The notes: generated from the letters alone by a model not told the origin. A DNA stretch of 23,826 bases from Fontivivens sp964399735 (GCA_964399735.1 CAYNSO010000057.1:1-23826), one strand, 5' to 3'. Positions 7,112 through 16,344 are shown, counted from the stretch's first letter. Made by a program: numbers and translations.

Positions 7112-7870
7112 ATGCCTGACTCTATCATTACAACCAGAGATTTTTCCTTTTATTATGCTGAAACCAGGGCATTGTCAAATATAAATATCGATATTCAACA
7201 AAACCAGGTTACTGCTTTTATCGGCCCGTCCGGCTGCGGCAAATCAACTTTTTTACGCTCATTGAACCGGATGAACGATATTATACCGGGAATCAGTATT
7301 GAAGGGGATGTGTTGGTCATGGGGGAAAATATATATGATAAACGAGTTGATGTGGTCGATTTGCGACGCAAGGTTGGTATGGTTTTTCAGAAATCCAATC
7401 CTTTTCCCAAATCGGTTTTTGAAAATGTCGCTTATGGTTTAAAGATTGCCGGTATGAAAAATAGAGCGGAACTTGCCGACCGGGTTGAATCAAGCCTGAA
7501 AAATGCAGCCTTATGGGATGAAGTTCAAGACCGGCTGCACAAATCTGCTATGGAGTTATCAGGAGGACAGCAGCAACGTTTGTGTATTGCCCGCACTTTG
7601 GCTGTGGAACCGGAAATTATTCTGATGGATGAACCGGCTTCGGCGCTTGACCCTATATCCACACAGAAAATTGAGGATTTGATTTACAAGCTCAAGGAAA
7701 AGTATACCATTATAATTGTCACCCACAATATGCAGCAGGCATCACGGGTGAGTGATATTACTGCATTCTTTTATCTGGGTGAACTGGTGGAAGTGGATAC
7801 TACAATGAAAATGTTTACCAATCCCGGTAACAAGAGAACTGAGGATTATATAACCGGCAGATTTGGTTGA
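7112..7870 (+). CDS. pstB: Phosphate ABC transporter ATP-binding protein PstB
   Basis: The ATPase that drives PstCA. It has 252 residues, usual for PstB. Motifs in order: Walker A GPSGCGKST, the PstB-typical LRSLNRMND, the Q-loop region VGMVFQKSNPFPKSVFENVAYGL, signature LSGGQQQR, Walker B IILMDEPASALDP and the switch histidine in VTHNMQQA. All catalytic residues look intact. AGGAGA lies about 10 nt before the start. It is followed 24 nt later by phoU. Confidence 0.97.
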   Translation: MPDSIITTRDFSFYYAETRALSNINIDIQQNQVTAFIGPSGCGKSTFLRSLNRMNDIIPGISIEGDVLVMGENIYDKRVDVVDLRRKVGMVFQKSNPFPKSVFENVAYGLKIAGMKNRAELADRVESSLKNAALWDEVQDRLHKSAMELSGGQQQRLCIARTLAVEPEIILMDEPASALDPISTQKIEDLIYKLKEKYTIIIVTHNMQQASRVSDITAFFYLGELVEVDTTMKMFTNPGNKRTEDYITGRFG

Positions 7871-7894
7871 TCAATCATAATAGCGAGGTAACAG

Positions 7895-8551
7895 ATGCAA
7901 TCGCATTTTGAAGCAGAATTTGGTAAATTGAAAAAAACCATCCAGGACATGGCTGTGCTGGTTGACAAGCAAGTGGATGATACATATAAAGCATTGTTAG
8001 AGTTAGACCCAGGTTTATGCAAGGTCATAAAAGTCCGTGATGAGGAAATCGACCGTTTTGATAATCTTATTCAGGAACAAAGTGAAAACCTGCTGGCCTT
8101 GTTTCAGCCGGTAGCGCTGGATTTAAGATATATTATAGCTACAATGATGATCAATACTCAACTGGAACGCTGCGGCGATATTGCCGTAAATATTGCACAA
8201 CGTGTTTTAAAAATCATTAAAAGCCCAAATCTATTGCAAAACTCGGATATGCCTGAAATGGCCGGAATTGCTGCACAAATGATGCACGACGCAATTGAAG
8301 CATTTATCACCGGCGATATTGAACTGGCCCGCTCTGTTTTTGAAAAGGATGATATTGTCGACGAGTTTAACAAACAAACTTTTAAATACCTGGTCAAGAA
8401 AATGAGAAAGCATAAAGATCTGGTTGAAGCCTGTTCACACCTGTTGGTGCTTTCCCGGCAACTGGAACGTTTGGGAGATCATGCCACCAATATTGCCGAG
8501 GATGTTGTTTTTATTATAGAAGCGCAAATTGTGTCACATCAGGAAAAGTGA
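7895..8551 (+). CDS. phoU: Phosphate signalling regulator PhoU
   Basis: PhoU links the Pst transporter to the phosphate-sensing kinase and represses the Pho response when phosphate is plentiful. The 218 residues form two copies of the three-helix PhoU repeat. Each carries the metal-binding signature on its third helix: ERCGDIAVNIAQ in the first half and ERLGDHATNIAED in the second. GAGG precedes the start by about 8 nt. It is the last gene of the operon; the strong terminator 67 nt downstream closes it. No phoR/phoB pair is in the window. Confidence 0.96.
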   Translation: MQSHFEAEFGKLKKTIQDMAVLVDKQVDDTYKALLELDPGLCKVIKVRDEEIDRFDNLIQEQSENLLALFQPVALDLRYIIATMMINTQLERCGDIAVNIAQRVLKIIKSPNLLQNSDMPEMAGIAAQMMHDAIEAFITGDIELARSVFEKDDIVDEFNKQTFKYLVKKMRKHKDLVEACSHLLVLSRQLERLGDHATNIAEDVVFIIEAQIVSHQEK

Positions 8552-8618
8552 TTTTAACCAGTCTCGCAACCGTGTTATTAAAGAGCGTTTACCGGGTTTG
8601 CATACCTGGTTTAAAATA

Positions 8619-8654
8619 AAAAAACCCGTCATATCGCAAAATGACGGGTTTTTT
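8619..8654. terminator. Bidirectional intrinsic terminator between phoU and HK1
   Basis: This is a perfect 14-bp stem (8619-8632 with 8641-8654) around an 8-nt loop, with an A-run on the left and a T-run on the right, so it works on both strands. It ends the porin-pst-phoU transcript and the convergent transcript of the histidine-kinase-like gene. Confidence 0.93.
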
Positions 8655-8670
8655 AGCAGGAGAAAAGGTA

Positions 8671-10017
8671 TTATTGTATTACGGGAATGCTGATTAAAAA
8701 GCGCATCTCACCGTTATTGTTATCTATAGATAAAGCGCCGTTATGTTTTAGAATAATTTCTTTACTGATGAGTAAACCAAAGCGGCTTTCAATGTCGTCG
8801 TCGTTGTTATTTAATGGCTGGAACAAATGATAAAATTCTTCTTTATCGATCAACAGCGATTTGTTTAAAATAGATAATTTGACGCGCTGTTGGTCATGGT
8901 TGTATTCTGTAAAGAACTCGAATTGCCTGTCTCTGGATTTTGTCAGTATAAAATTGACGATATTATACAGAACCAGGTGCATCTGTGTTTTATCAATTTT
9001 AACCATGGGCAGGGCAGCGCCCAGGGTGCAGGAGAATTCCACCCCGGCCTGGCTGTAAACCGTGTTGGCAAATTGTATAAATTCACTGACCAGCAAGTTC
9101 AGATCATACACCCCTGGTTTGGATTCAATATTGATATGTTCGATGAGATCTGTTGATAACCCTTGCAAGTCTTTGAGGATGCAAGAAATATTCTTCAAGC
9201 GTTCTATCACTTTTTCGCGGTCTTTGGTGTCTTTGAGGGATTTCGTTGCCAGTTCCAGATTGCTGGTAGTATCTTGCAGGATCGAGTTGAGTGTATGCCC
9301 GATACGGGCAGCCAGTTCCGATTGCACTGCATTTTTTTCCACACCTAAAATTACATCTGCCGAGTTGCTCAGGTCTTGCAGTGATTGCTCTTTCATTTGG
9401 TAATACATGGCATTGCGGATGGCAATTGCCGCCTGGTTGGAAAATAACTGTACAAGTCCCTTTTTGATATCCGAATCACCTATAATCGGCTCTTTACTGT
9501 CCGCATAAATCAGGCCGAGTATTTCATCATCCAGCAGGATTGGACAACAGATAATACTACGTTGTATTATTTTATGCCTGTTTAATTCGTCTTCATTCAG
9601 GATATCATCGTAAAAATATATAGCTTTGGTTTTGTACGAGTTGACAAGTATTTCTTTGATAATGCGGAAAGAGTTTCTGGGCAGGTTGCTTTTATTAGCA
9701 TCACGGGCAATTTTAAATTCCAGCCGACCGGCAGAGTTTTTGAGCAATAAAAACCCGCGGTCGGCTTGAATGACTGAAATTAAAGAATCTATAACAAATT
9801 CTAAAACTTTGTTCAATTGCAAGGAACTGTAAATTGAACCAAAACAATTGATCACATTGGTCAGATAGTTCCAGTTGCCTAAAGGATTTTGTTCTTTTTC
9901 ACTGCTACCGAAACAAAAATCCAGTTCCGAAAAGTTTGCTGTTATATTGTTCAACTCGGCAAAATATGTGTTATCGTCATTACCGGGTTGTTGTCCTTCG
10001 TATTCATCACTCATCAT
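8671..10017 (-). CDS. GAF-domain histidine kinase homologue with degenerate ATPase domain (HK1, pseudokinase)
   Basis: A soluble protein of 448 residues with no membrane segment. An acidic N-terminal tail is followed by a GAF domain (about 63-205; ADRGFLLL, LEFKIARDANK, GLIYADS) and a dimerisation helix with phospho-acceptor motif AARIGHTLN (His241). The C-terminal part aligns with the HATPase domain of HK2 but lacks its motifs: the essential N-box Asn is Phe (YNIVNFIL against YNITKNAI), the DTGPGI G1 box is NKSLLID, and GHGYGLS is SRFGLLI. Autophosphorylation is therefore unlikely; it may be an acceptor, heterodimer partner or sensor scaffold. The GAF domain is close to that of HK2, so they are paralogues. 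ATG 10017 was chosen because GGAAG lies 6 nt upstream; TTG 10023 is the alternative. It lies 117 nt after the lipoprotein gene and may share its transcript. Confidence 0.85.
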   Translation of the reverse strand: MMSDEYEGQQPGNDDNTYFAELNNITANFSELDFCFGSSEKEQNPLGNWNYLTNVINCFGSIYSSLQLNKVLEFVIDSLISVIQADRGFLLLKNSAGRLEFKIARDANKSNLPRNSFRIIKEILVNSYKTKAIYFYDDILNEDELNRHKIIQRSIICCPILLDDEILGLIYADSKEPIIGDSDIKKGLVQLFSNQAAIAIRNAMYYQMKEQSLQDLSNSADVILGVEKNAVQSELAARIGHTLNSILQDTTSNLELATKSLKDTKDREKVIERLKNISCILKDLQGLSTDLIEHINIESKPGVYDLNLLVSEFIQFANTVYSQAGVEFSCTLGAALPMVKIDKTQMHLVLYNIVNFILTKSRDRQFEFFTEYNHDQQRVKLSILNKSLLIDKEEFYHLFQPLNNNDDDIESRFGLLISKEIILKHNGALSIDNNNGEMRFLISIPVIQ

Positions 10018-10134
10018 CGCCAACTTCCCACCACAAAAGACTTTAGGTTTAGTAATTTATTTTAGAAATTGATGTTACAAAACCTTTTACAAATTTTAAT
10101 TATGCCATTGAACAAATTGGTAATTGTTACCAGT

Positions 10135-10737
10135 TCAATCTTTGGATATCAGGTAGATCGAAAAATGGTCGATAAGAAACGATACTCTTCTGTTGCCGCG
10201 ATCCCAGTTATAATAATTGTTGGATCGTTCGGATTTGGCAACAATTTCCCATTCTTCCGTAGCGGGATTCCACCACTTTAAAACCAGCGGGGTATTGTTG
10301 TGAAAACCCTTTTTATCAAATAACAAACGATAATTCAAAGTTAAAATTGCCGATTTTGAGAAGGATAAACCGTCCGGTTTAAAATTAAAGATCAATTCAT
10401 TTTCAGACGTTAGAGAAACCTCGCTTGATAAGTAGGTATCGCGATGTGTGCTCATTGTTCCTGGATGAACATAAAGAGTGAACGAGTTTCTTGAGCCCAG
10501 CCAACCACCTCTACGATAGCTGATTATGCCGTCATCTTTCCAGGTTTTAACAATTTTAAGGCCATCATAGGGTTCTCTGAATGATGGGCGATGGGCAACA
10601 CTGGCATTACCGGCATCTTTGGTTATTGCTGTTTCATTTGTTGACGTTGCGCTGGTAGGCATTTTATCGCATCCTACATTCTGCAACACCAACAGCCCTA
10701 CAACAACAAGCAAGGCAACAATTCTGAACGTTTTCAT
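10135..10737 (-). CDS. Putative lipoprotein with ZU5-like C-terminal motif
   Basis: The protein has 200 residues. The hydrophobic N-terminus ends in LQNVGC, giving a probable lipidated Cys23, although the -3 position is not the usual Leu. After a Thr/Ser/Asn-rich linker, a beta-rich domain (about 75-198) contains FNFKPDGLSFSKSAILTLNY, a Trp-rich LKWWNPATEEWE segment and a final DHFSIYLI. The pattern 'P-x-G-L-x-F ... HFSxY' recalls ZU5-type beta-sandwich domains of secreted bacterial proteins. Function is unknown. GGAGAG lies close before the ATG, and a good sigma-54 promoter match lies about 60 bp upstream. HK1 follows on the same strand, so surface protein and kinase homologue may be co-expressed. 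Confidence 0.75.
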   Translation of the reverse strand: MKTFRIVALLVVVGLLVLQNVGCDKMPTSATSTNETAITKDAGNASVAHRPSFREPYDGLKIVKTWKDDGIISYRRGGWLGSRNSFTLYVHPGTMSTHRDTYLSSEVSLTSENELIFNFKPDGLSFSKSAILTLNYRLLFDKKGFHNNTPLVLKWWNPATEEWEIVAKSERSNNYYNWDRGNRRVSFLIDHFSIYLISKD

Positions 10738-10796
10738 CTCATCTCTCCTGCATTTAATAATGAATATGTAATTAATTATGAATCCAATGAGTTATT

Positions 10797-10812
10797 AGCA
10801 AATTAAGGGCCA
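10797..10812 (-). promoter_or_regulatory. Candidate sigma-54 (-24/-12) promoter of the lipoprotein gene
   Basis: Read on the minus strand the site is TGGCCCTTAATTTGCT. Against the consensus TGGCACG-N4-TTGCW it matches the -24 TGGC, the following C, and the whole -12 TTGCT, with mismatches only at two positions between them. The -12 element is about 60 nt before the start codon. The rest of 10738-11004 holds no gene. Confidence 0.6.
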
Positions 10813-11004
10813 CAGGGTTTAGCGTGGACAAATAAATTCATTAAAAATAATATTTTTGGTATTTTCAAAAATAACAATAGTTTAAAACAGTGGGCTTTGT
10901 GTGCTATAAATAAAAATATCATCAATCAGTATGAAATTGGATTACAAATTTGCAAGAATGTTTCCTGTTGCGGACAGTTGGTTACATGATGGGACAGTTT
11001 CATA

Positions 11005-14000
11005 TTATTGCCCATGCTTGATATGTTCTTTAATTTGTTTAATATTTTGTAATAATTCGATATTTTCCGGCTGCATTAATATCGTTTTTTTATACTCTTC
11101 CTGTACAATGTGCGCCATACAAAGTTTGAGACATTGATATGCCTTGCGTAAATGTTTATAACAGGTAACATAATCACCGGATTTTTGTTTTAACAGGCCG
11201 CGTAACAAATAGATGTTTTTCATTTGCAGCAAAAGCCCCATAGATTTGGCCATCTCTTCAATCCTGTCCAGCAGCTTTTCAATCAAATGTACCGGCCGGT
11301 TATCAAGCATCATGGTTTTGGCAAACAGTAATAAGAGTTGCACCTGATACCAGCGATAGTTTGACGATTCGACAATTTTATTTATTTGTTGAAATCTTGC
11401 CAGGGCTTTGGCGATGTCTTTGATTTCAACATAGTAACCAAGATAGGCCAGGTTTAACAACACGCCCAGGTTTTGATTATTATCAATGGCAAATATTTCT
11501 TCAGCTTTTTGCAGGTAGCTGTTTGCAAAATTTTTTTCGGTCAGCCAGATGATTCCGGCTTTGACCAAATAATACTTGCCCAATTTGGTTTGATCTTTAT
11601 CGCTTTCCGATAATTTAAGACAGCCATCAATTGCCGCCAGAGCATAGTCCAGATGATGCAGAGCTATAAAAACCCGCGCTTTTTGATAAAGCATCTCCGC
11701 CTTGTCGGAATAACTGTTTATCCGTTCAGCGAATTTGATCCCTTCATCCAGAGAATCCAGAGCTTGCGAATAGTCTTCCCGCAGGAATAATAATTCACCG
11801 GTATTGCAATGCGCGGCGACCAGTCCTCTTATATCGCCAACCCGGTTTTTTAAATCTTTGCATTTTTTATAATAATTCAGAGCACGTTCATACTGACCGC
11901 TTTCCATCAACAGAATGCCAAGGTTGTTATATGTTTCGGCCAGACCGGCCATATCGCCAATTTGCTCCATAATTTCCAGACTTTGCATCCAATATTCCCG
12001 GGCTTTTTTGTAATCGCCGGAGACGTTGTGTACAATGCCGAGGTTATTCAGGGTTGCCGCCATACTGCGGCGGTCGCCCAGATCGTTTTTAACCTGGGCG
12101 CTTTTGGCAAAATAGATCACTGCCTGATCAATATTGCCGGCATAAAAAGAAGCGCCTCCCAGGTTATTGAGGGTGAGGGCCAGGGTACGGGTGGGGGTGT
12201 TGGCCGGCAGAATATCCAGCGCCTTTTTGCCCAGTTCCAGCGATTGCTGGTGTTGCCCCTGAATGAGCGATAGCCAGGATAATTCCCGTAATATTAGCGC
12301 TTTTTCAATTACTGCAAAATCGGGAACCAGTGATAAGGCCAGATTCAAATTTTGAGCAGCGCTTTCCAGGTTGCCCAGCTTTTGATGAAGGGAAGAAATG
12401 CGCCGTAACAGGGCAGACCTGGCGATGCCATTTCTATAAAATTCCAGCAGATCCGTGTAATTTTTAAGCGATTCTCTGGTATCACCCAAAGTATCTTCAA
12501 TATCTGCAATATGGCGTTTAAAGACCCGGTAATAGCGTTTTTTTGATTCGCCGCATTTGATTAATGATAAACGGGAAATAAACAACGCCCGCCGGTTAGA
12601 GTAAGAGTTTTTTAATTTGTGATAGGCTAATGAAGCAAGGGGCAAGCCTTTGTCGATCAGGCCGGCTTTTAAATAATGATAGGCTTTTTGTTCAATTGAA
12701 AGCTGAAACCGGTCTTTTGGATTTTGATAGATGTGAATTATTTGCAAATGGATTTGCTGTCGTTCATTCTCCGGAATCAGTTCATAAACTGCATCTTTGA
12801 AAACATTGGAAAGAAAATAGTAATATACAGAATTTTCGGACTGGTTGGTTAAAAAGATACGTTTGTCTAACAAGAAGCCAATTTCATAATCAAATTTCTC
12901 TTCGCTGATATCCAAAAGTTTTATAAAAACCGCTTTATTGATGGCAAAATCATGAACCGAGGCGATCTTCATTATATTTTTTTGTAAATCCGGCAGGCTG
13001 CTAAAGGTTTCAAGATAGAGTTTATTTATATCTTTTAAATCGAGCCCCGCAAGATCATACTTGTCGCTGAGCATCCAGGTTTTATCCGAGCGGGTAAATA
13101 AACCTGTTTTATGCAAGGCCGCAAGTGTAGCAGCAATAATTTCCGGGTTGCCGCCGGTATTGTTGTATAATTCCTGAACAAAGTTTTGCGGGAACAGGTG
13201 ATTAATGAATGCAGTATTCATGAGTTGTTCTATTTCCGGCTCGTTCAAAGCCATTACTCTGAATTCATGGACGCTGTTCAGGGAATCACGACCTTTTTGT
13301 AATAGCAGGGTAATATCCGCGGACTGTTTGTCAGTTGTAATTGACGTCAGAATAGCAATATTTTCCTTAACCAATAATCGGCCCATATAATGGATCAGGT
13401 CGATCATTCCTTCGTTGGCCAGTTCAATATCACGGATAAGCAGAACAAGAGGGGTGGAACGGGTAAATTGCCGGATTTTACCGCATACCTCATCCATAAA
13501 TTTAAGGCGCTGTAATTGAAAATCTTGTCTTCCCGGGCGGCTGGAAAGCAGTTTGATATAACTGTTGTGAATAAAGTTTTCCAGATCGGGAAAGCCTTTA
13601 AAAATATCAATCAATGGCTCATAAACAGTACTTTTATCATTTCTGCACCATCCTTCGAGAACCTTTATTTCCTGAATTTGCAAGCGGTACTTGAGCTCAT
13701 CAATAATGCGGTTGTGCCCGGAACCTTCGTTACCTTTAAAGATAATAAAATTGGCAGGTTTGGCAGACACTTTTTTATTGGTTATGGCGCTTATGTGCTG
13801 AAACAGGTCATTGATGGTATTGGCGCGTAATTTTAGAAAAGAATCCCAGATAAGCGGTGCGATTAAAGTACTGTTTCTTGAAGTATCATATTGTTCTACC
13901 CCCAAAGCAGCAAGTAATTCTTCACTGCAAGAAAACCGTTCTACGGGGTCTTTGGCCAGCATTCTAAAAACTGCGGCATCAATTTCCGGTGGAATGGTGT

Positions 14001-14739
14001 TGATAATGGCAGAAATTTTTGGCGTGGCTTTTTTAAGATGACCGTTTTTTATATCCTCCGGTGAACCGGCAAAGGGCGCTCGTCCGGTATACGCCCAGAA
14101 CATTAACACACCAACGGCATACAAGTCTGTTGTTATATTGAGAGGCGCATTCTGAAACAGTTCCGGCGCCAGGTATTCCAGGGTGCCGCCGCTGCTTCTG
14201 GTGATTTTTTCCTGTTCTTTTACTGCCAGTCCAAAGTCCATTAATTTCAGATTATAGTTATCATCTAAATCTTTGAAAATAATAATATTTTCACTTTTAA
14301 TATCCCCATGATAAATACCGGAAGCATGGATATAATCCAGCGCCTGAACAAGTTGAATAAAAAGTTTTTTCAAATCTGGCGCCGGAATATTCCTGACAGC
14401 ATGGAGGAATTCCATACCTTTGACATATTCCATGGTGTAAAAGTATTCGCTTTTGCCAGATATTTTTCCAAAATCAAAAACACCCACCAGGTTGGGATGA
14501 CGCATTGCGGAAAGAATGGAAAATTCTGTACGCAACGATTCAATCAATTCCTTGTTTGTATTACCGGACTGGAAGACTTTGAGAACAATAATGTCATTAT
14601 CGCGGGCAGTATCTTCAACCAGGAAAACAATCCCCATACCACCGCGCCCCAACTCTTTGATGATTCTGTAACGGCCGTTTACAAAATTATCCGGGGCAAA
14701 ATTAGATTCAACATTAACATCGACCTGCGCTTTTTCCAT
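11005..14739 (-). CDS. Ser/Thr protein kinase with ATPase-like domain and TPR repeats
   Basis: A soluble 1244-residue protein. Residues 24-280 are a Hanks-type kinase: G-loop GRGGMG (31-36), Lys54, catalytic HGDIKSEN (144-151), DFG (168-170) and APE (191-193). The catalytic loop has HGD instead of HRD, a non-RD type. Residues about 325-560 look like an AAA_16/STAND-type ATPase, but the Walker A equivalent reads GNEGSGHN (336-343) with His in place of Lys, so nucleotide hydrolysis is doubtful. A helical region and about eight TPR-like repeats (about 750-1100; NNLGxxxxxxGxYxxA) follow. The C-terminus stops where fused relatives continue into GAF-histidine kinase or other output domains. It starts 21 nt after the solute-binding protein gene, so the two are probably one transcript. 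Substrates are unknown; the TPRs suggest a scaffold. Confidence 0.92.
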   Translation of the reverse strand: MEKAQVDVNVESNFAPDNFVNGRYRIIKELGRGGMGIVFLVEDTARDNDIIVLKVFQSGNTNKELIESLRTEFSILSAMRHPNLVGVFDFGKISGKSEYFYTMEYVKGMEFLHAVRNIPAPDLKKLFIQLVQALDYIHASGIYHGDIKSENIIIFKDLDDNYNLKLMDFGLAVKEQEKITRSSGGTLEYLAPELFQNAPLNITTDLYAVGVLMFWAYTGRAPFAGSPEDIKNGHLKKATPKISAIINTIPPEIDAAVFRMLAKDPVERFSCSEELLAALGVEQYDTSRNSTLIAPLIWDSFLKLRANTINDLFQHISAITNKKVSAKPANFIIFKGNEGSGHNRIIDELKYRLQIQEIKVLEGWCRNDKSTVYEPLIDIFKGFPDLENFIHNSYIKLLSSRPGRQDFQLQRLKFMDEVCGKIRQFTRSTPLVLLIRDIELANEGMIDLIHYMGRLLVKENIAILTSITTDKQSADITLLLQKGRDSLNSVHEFRVMALNEPEIEQLMNTAFINHLFPQNFVQELYNNTGGNPEIIAATLAALHKTGLFTRSDKTWMLSDKYDLAGLDLKDINKLYLETFSSLPDLQKNIMKIASVHDFAINKAVFIKLLDISEEKFDYEIGFLLDKRIFLTNQSENSVYYYFLSNVFKDAVYELIPENERQQIHLQIIHIYQNPKDRFQLSIEQKAYHYLKAGLIDKGLPLASLAYHKLKNSYSNRRALFISRLSLIKCGESKKRYYRVFKRHIADIEDTLGDTRESLKNYTDLLEFYRNGIARSALLRRISSLHQKLGNLESAAQNLNLALSLVPDFAVIEKALILRELSWLSLIQGQHQQSLELGKKALDILPANTPTRTLALTLNNLGGASFYAGNIDQAVIYFAKSAQVKNDLGDRRSMAATLNNLGIVHNVSGDYKKAREYWMQSLEIMEQIGDMAGLAETYNNLGILLMESGQYERALNYYKKCKDLKNRVGDIRGLVAAHCNTGELLFLREDYSQALDSLDEGIKFAERINSYSDKAEMLYQKARVFIALHHLDYALAAIDGCLKLSESDKDQTKLGKYYLVKAGIIWLTEKNFANSYLQKAEEIFAIDNNQNLGVLLNLAYLGYYVEIKDIAKALARFQQINKIVESSNYRWYQVQLLLLFAKTMMLDNRPVHLIEKLLDRIEEMAKSMGLLLQMKNIYLLRGLLKQKSGDYVTCYKHLRKAYQCLKLCMAHIVQEEYKKTILMQPENIELLQNIKQIKEHIKHGQ

Positions 14740-14760
14740 AAAAAACTTTCAACATGCCTG

Positions 14761-16344
14761 TTATTGACGATACCATTCCGCAACATTGAAAAAGGTGGAA
14801 ACTGGTGAAAACACATAGCCTCCGATATGAGCATTAAAGCCGACCAGTCTTTCCGGGATCCATAAAAATGTTGCCGGCTGCTCGTGGACAAGAATGTCCT
14901 GGAATTCATACCATAATGGCAATGCTGCTTCCCGGTCGGTTAATTGTCGGGCTGTTTCAATCAGAAAATCTACACGAGGGTTTTTATAACAAGACAGGTT
15001 AAAGCCATCGGCGCCGCACATGGCCGAGTGCCACACCGGGTATACATCTACCCTGGTTGTCGACATCATGCCGATTAAAACCGCGTCATAATCCCGCGCG
15101 GTTAACTTTTCCACATATACCGACCATTCCAGTCTTTGCGGAATGACCTTGATGCCGACTTTTTTAAGCATTTCCTGAATCATCACCAGGGCATCTTCGC
15201 GTACCTGGCTGCCGATATTGGTCATAAACTGAAATTCAAACGGTTGTTTGTTTTTATCAAGATAGCCGTCATTATCGGTATCGTTCCAGCCGGCAGCTGT
15301 TAATAATGTTTTTGCGGAATCGACTGAAAAGGGGATGACGGCAAGCGAGGGATTGCTGGCCCATAGCATGGTGTGAATGGGGCCGTTACATACCCGGCCA
15401 TATCCCTGCAATAAATGGTCAACCAGGGTTTGTCGGTCGATAGCCATTGTTAATGCCTGTCTTACTTTGTGATCCTGAAACAGTGGGTTATCCAGATTCC
15501 AGGAAACCTGCACATATTGAGAATAGGCAAAGCGCTCGATAATGATGTTTTTATTTTCTGCCGCAATCCGATCTGCATCCTGTGCAGGTACGCCGTCCAT
15601 AACATGGATCTCGCCGGTTTGTAATTGGGTGAGCAGTTGTGTTTGGTCGGGAACGATTTTAAAAATGATGTTGGCAATTTTGGGTAATTCAGGGTTGTGG
15701 AACAATTCATTTCTGGTCAGTTCAATATATTGATTTGGCGCCCAGGTTTTTAATTTATAGGGGCCATTGCCAACATAGTGTTTTGTATAATCAAGGTTTT
15801 GCCATTCCGCTGAGCCAGTGTTTTGAAAAATGTGTTTGGGTAGAACAACGCCTTCATTGGCGTCCATTAACTGATAGGGGTAAACAGTGGAAAAATGGTA
15901 ATCAATTGTTGAATCATTAACAACTTGAACAGCAGAAATAAAACTTTTTACGCTGGCGCCGGTCCAGCCGATCTGCTCGTCAATCTGTTTAGAATGTGTA
16001 AATTCCACATCTGCGGCGGTTACTTTAACGCTGTCGGACCAGTATACGTCTGAACGCAGATGAAAGCGAATGCGTTTACCGTCATCCTCAACGCTCCATG
16101 ATTTTGCCAGGGCGGGTTTGAAGGTGATGAAATCCGGCTGTTCTTCCAACAGACTCAGGTACAGCATTTTAGACAGTTCAGTACCAAACCGGGAACGGGT
16201 TAGCAAAGGATTAAAAGAGTCAACATCTCCGGAGACGCCGATAACAAGCGGAGAGAGTGATTTTTGCTGCCGGCAGGAGAAAAAAGCGGAACATAAAATA
16301 AAGAGGAGAGCAAAAATACAGTAACCAGAGTTTCTGCTTTTCAT
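14761..16344 (-). CDS. Family 5 extracellular solute-binding lipoprotein (peptide/nickel type)
   Basis: This is the periplasmic binding component of a peptide- or nickel-type ABC importer (SBP_bac_5). It has 527 residues, with a signal peptide ending in SAFFSC, which suggests lipidation at Cys24. Family segments are FNPLLTRSRFGTELSKMLYLSL, the domain-I part ALAKSWSVEDDGKRIRFHLR, VGNGPYKLKTW, and VRQALTMAIDRQTLVDHLL. ATG 16344 was preferred over ATG 16350 because AAAGGA lies 5 nt before it and would overlap the first ATG. The gene sits between HK2 (12 nt upstream) and the Ser/Thr kinase, while the membrane and ATPase genes are about 1.7 kb upstream on the same strand. The bound ligand cannot be told from sequence. 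Confidence 0.92.
   Translation of the reverse strand: MKSRNSGYCIFALLFILCSAFFSCRQQKSLSPLVIGVSGDVDSFNPLLTRSRFGTELSKMLYLSLLEEQPDFITFKPALAKSWSVEDDGKRIRFHLRSDVYWSDSVKVTAADVEFTHSKQIDEQIGWTGASVKSFISAVQVVNDSTIDYHFSTVYPYQLMDANEGVVLPKHIFQNTGSAEWQNLDYTKHYVGNGPYKLKTWAPNQYIELTRNELFHNPELPKIANIIFKIVPDQTQLLTQLQTGEIHVMDGVPAQDADRIAAENKNIIIERFAYSQYVQVSWNLDNPLFQDHKVRQALTMAIDRQTLVDHLLQGYGRVCNGPIHTMLWASNPSLAVIPFSVDSAKTLLTAAGWNDTDNDGYLDKNKQPFEFQFMTNIGSQVREDALVMIQEMLKKVGIKVIPQRLEWSVYVEKLTARDYDAVLIGMMSTTRVDVYPVWHSAMCGADGFNLSCYKNPRVDFLIETARQLTDREAALPLWYEFQDILVHEQPATFLWIPERLVGFNAHIGGYVFSPVSTFFNVAEWYRQ

Noticed and set aside
8671..10017. PhoR, the phosphate sensor kinase, next to the pst operon
   Set aside because: The protein has no membrane segment or PAS domain, is transcribed convergently behind a bidirectional terminator, and its ATP-binding motifs are degenerate; it groups with HK2 by sequence.
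10965..10977. CTGT-N5-ACAG dyad as an activator site for the lipoprotein promoter
   Set aside because: Arms of 4 bp are too short to separate from chance.
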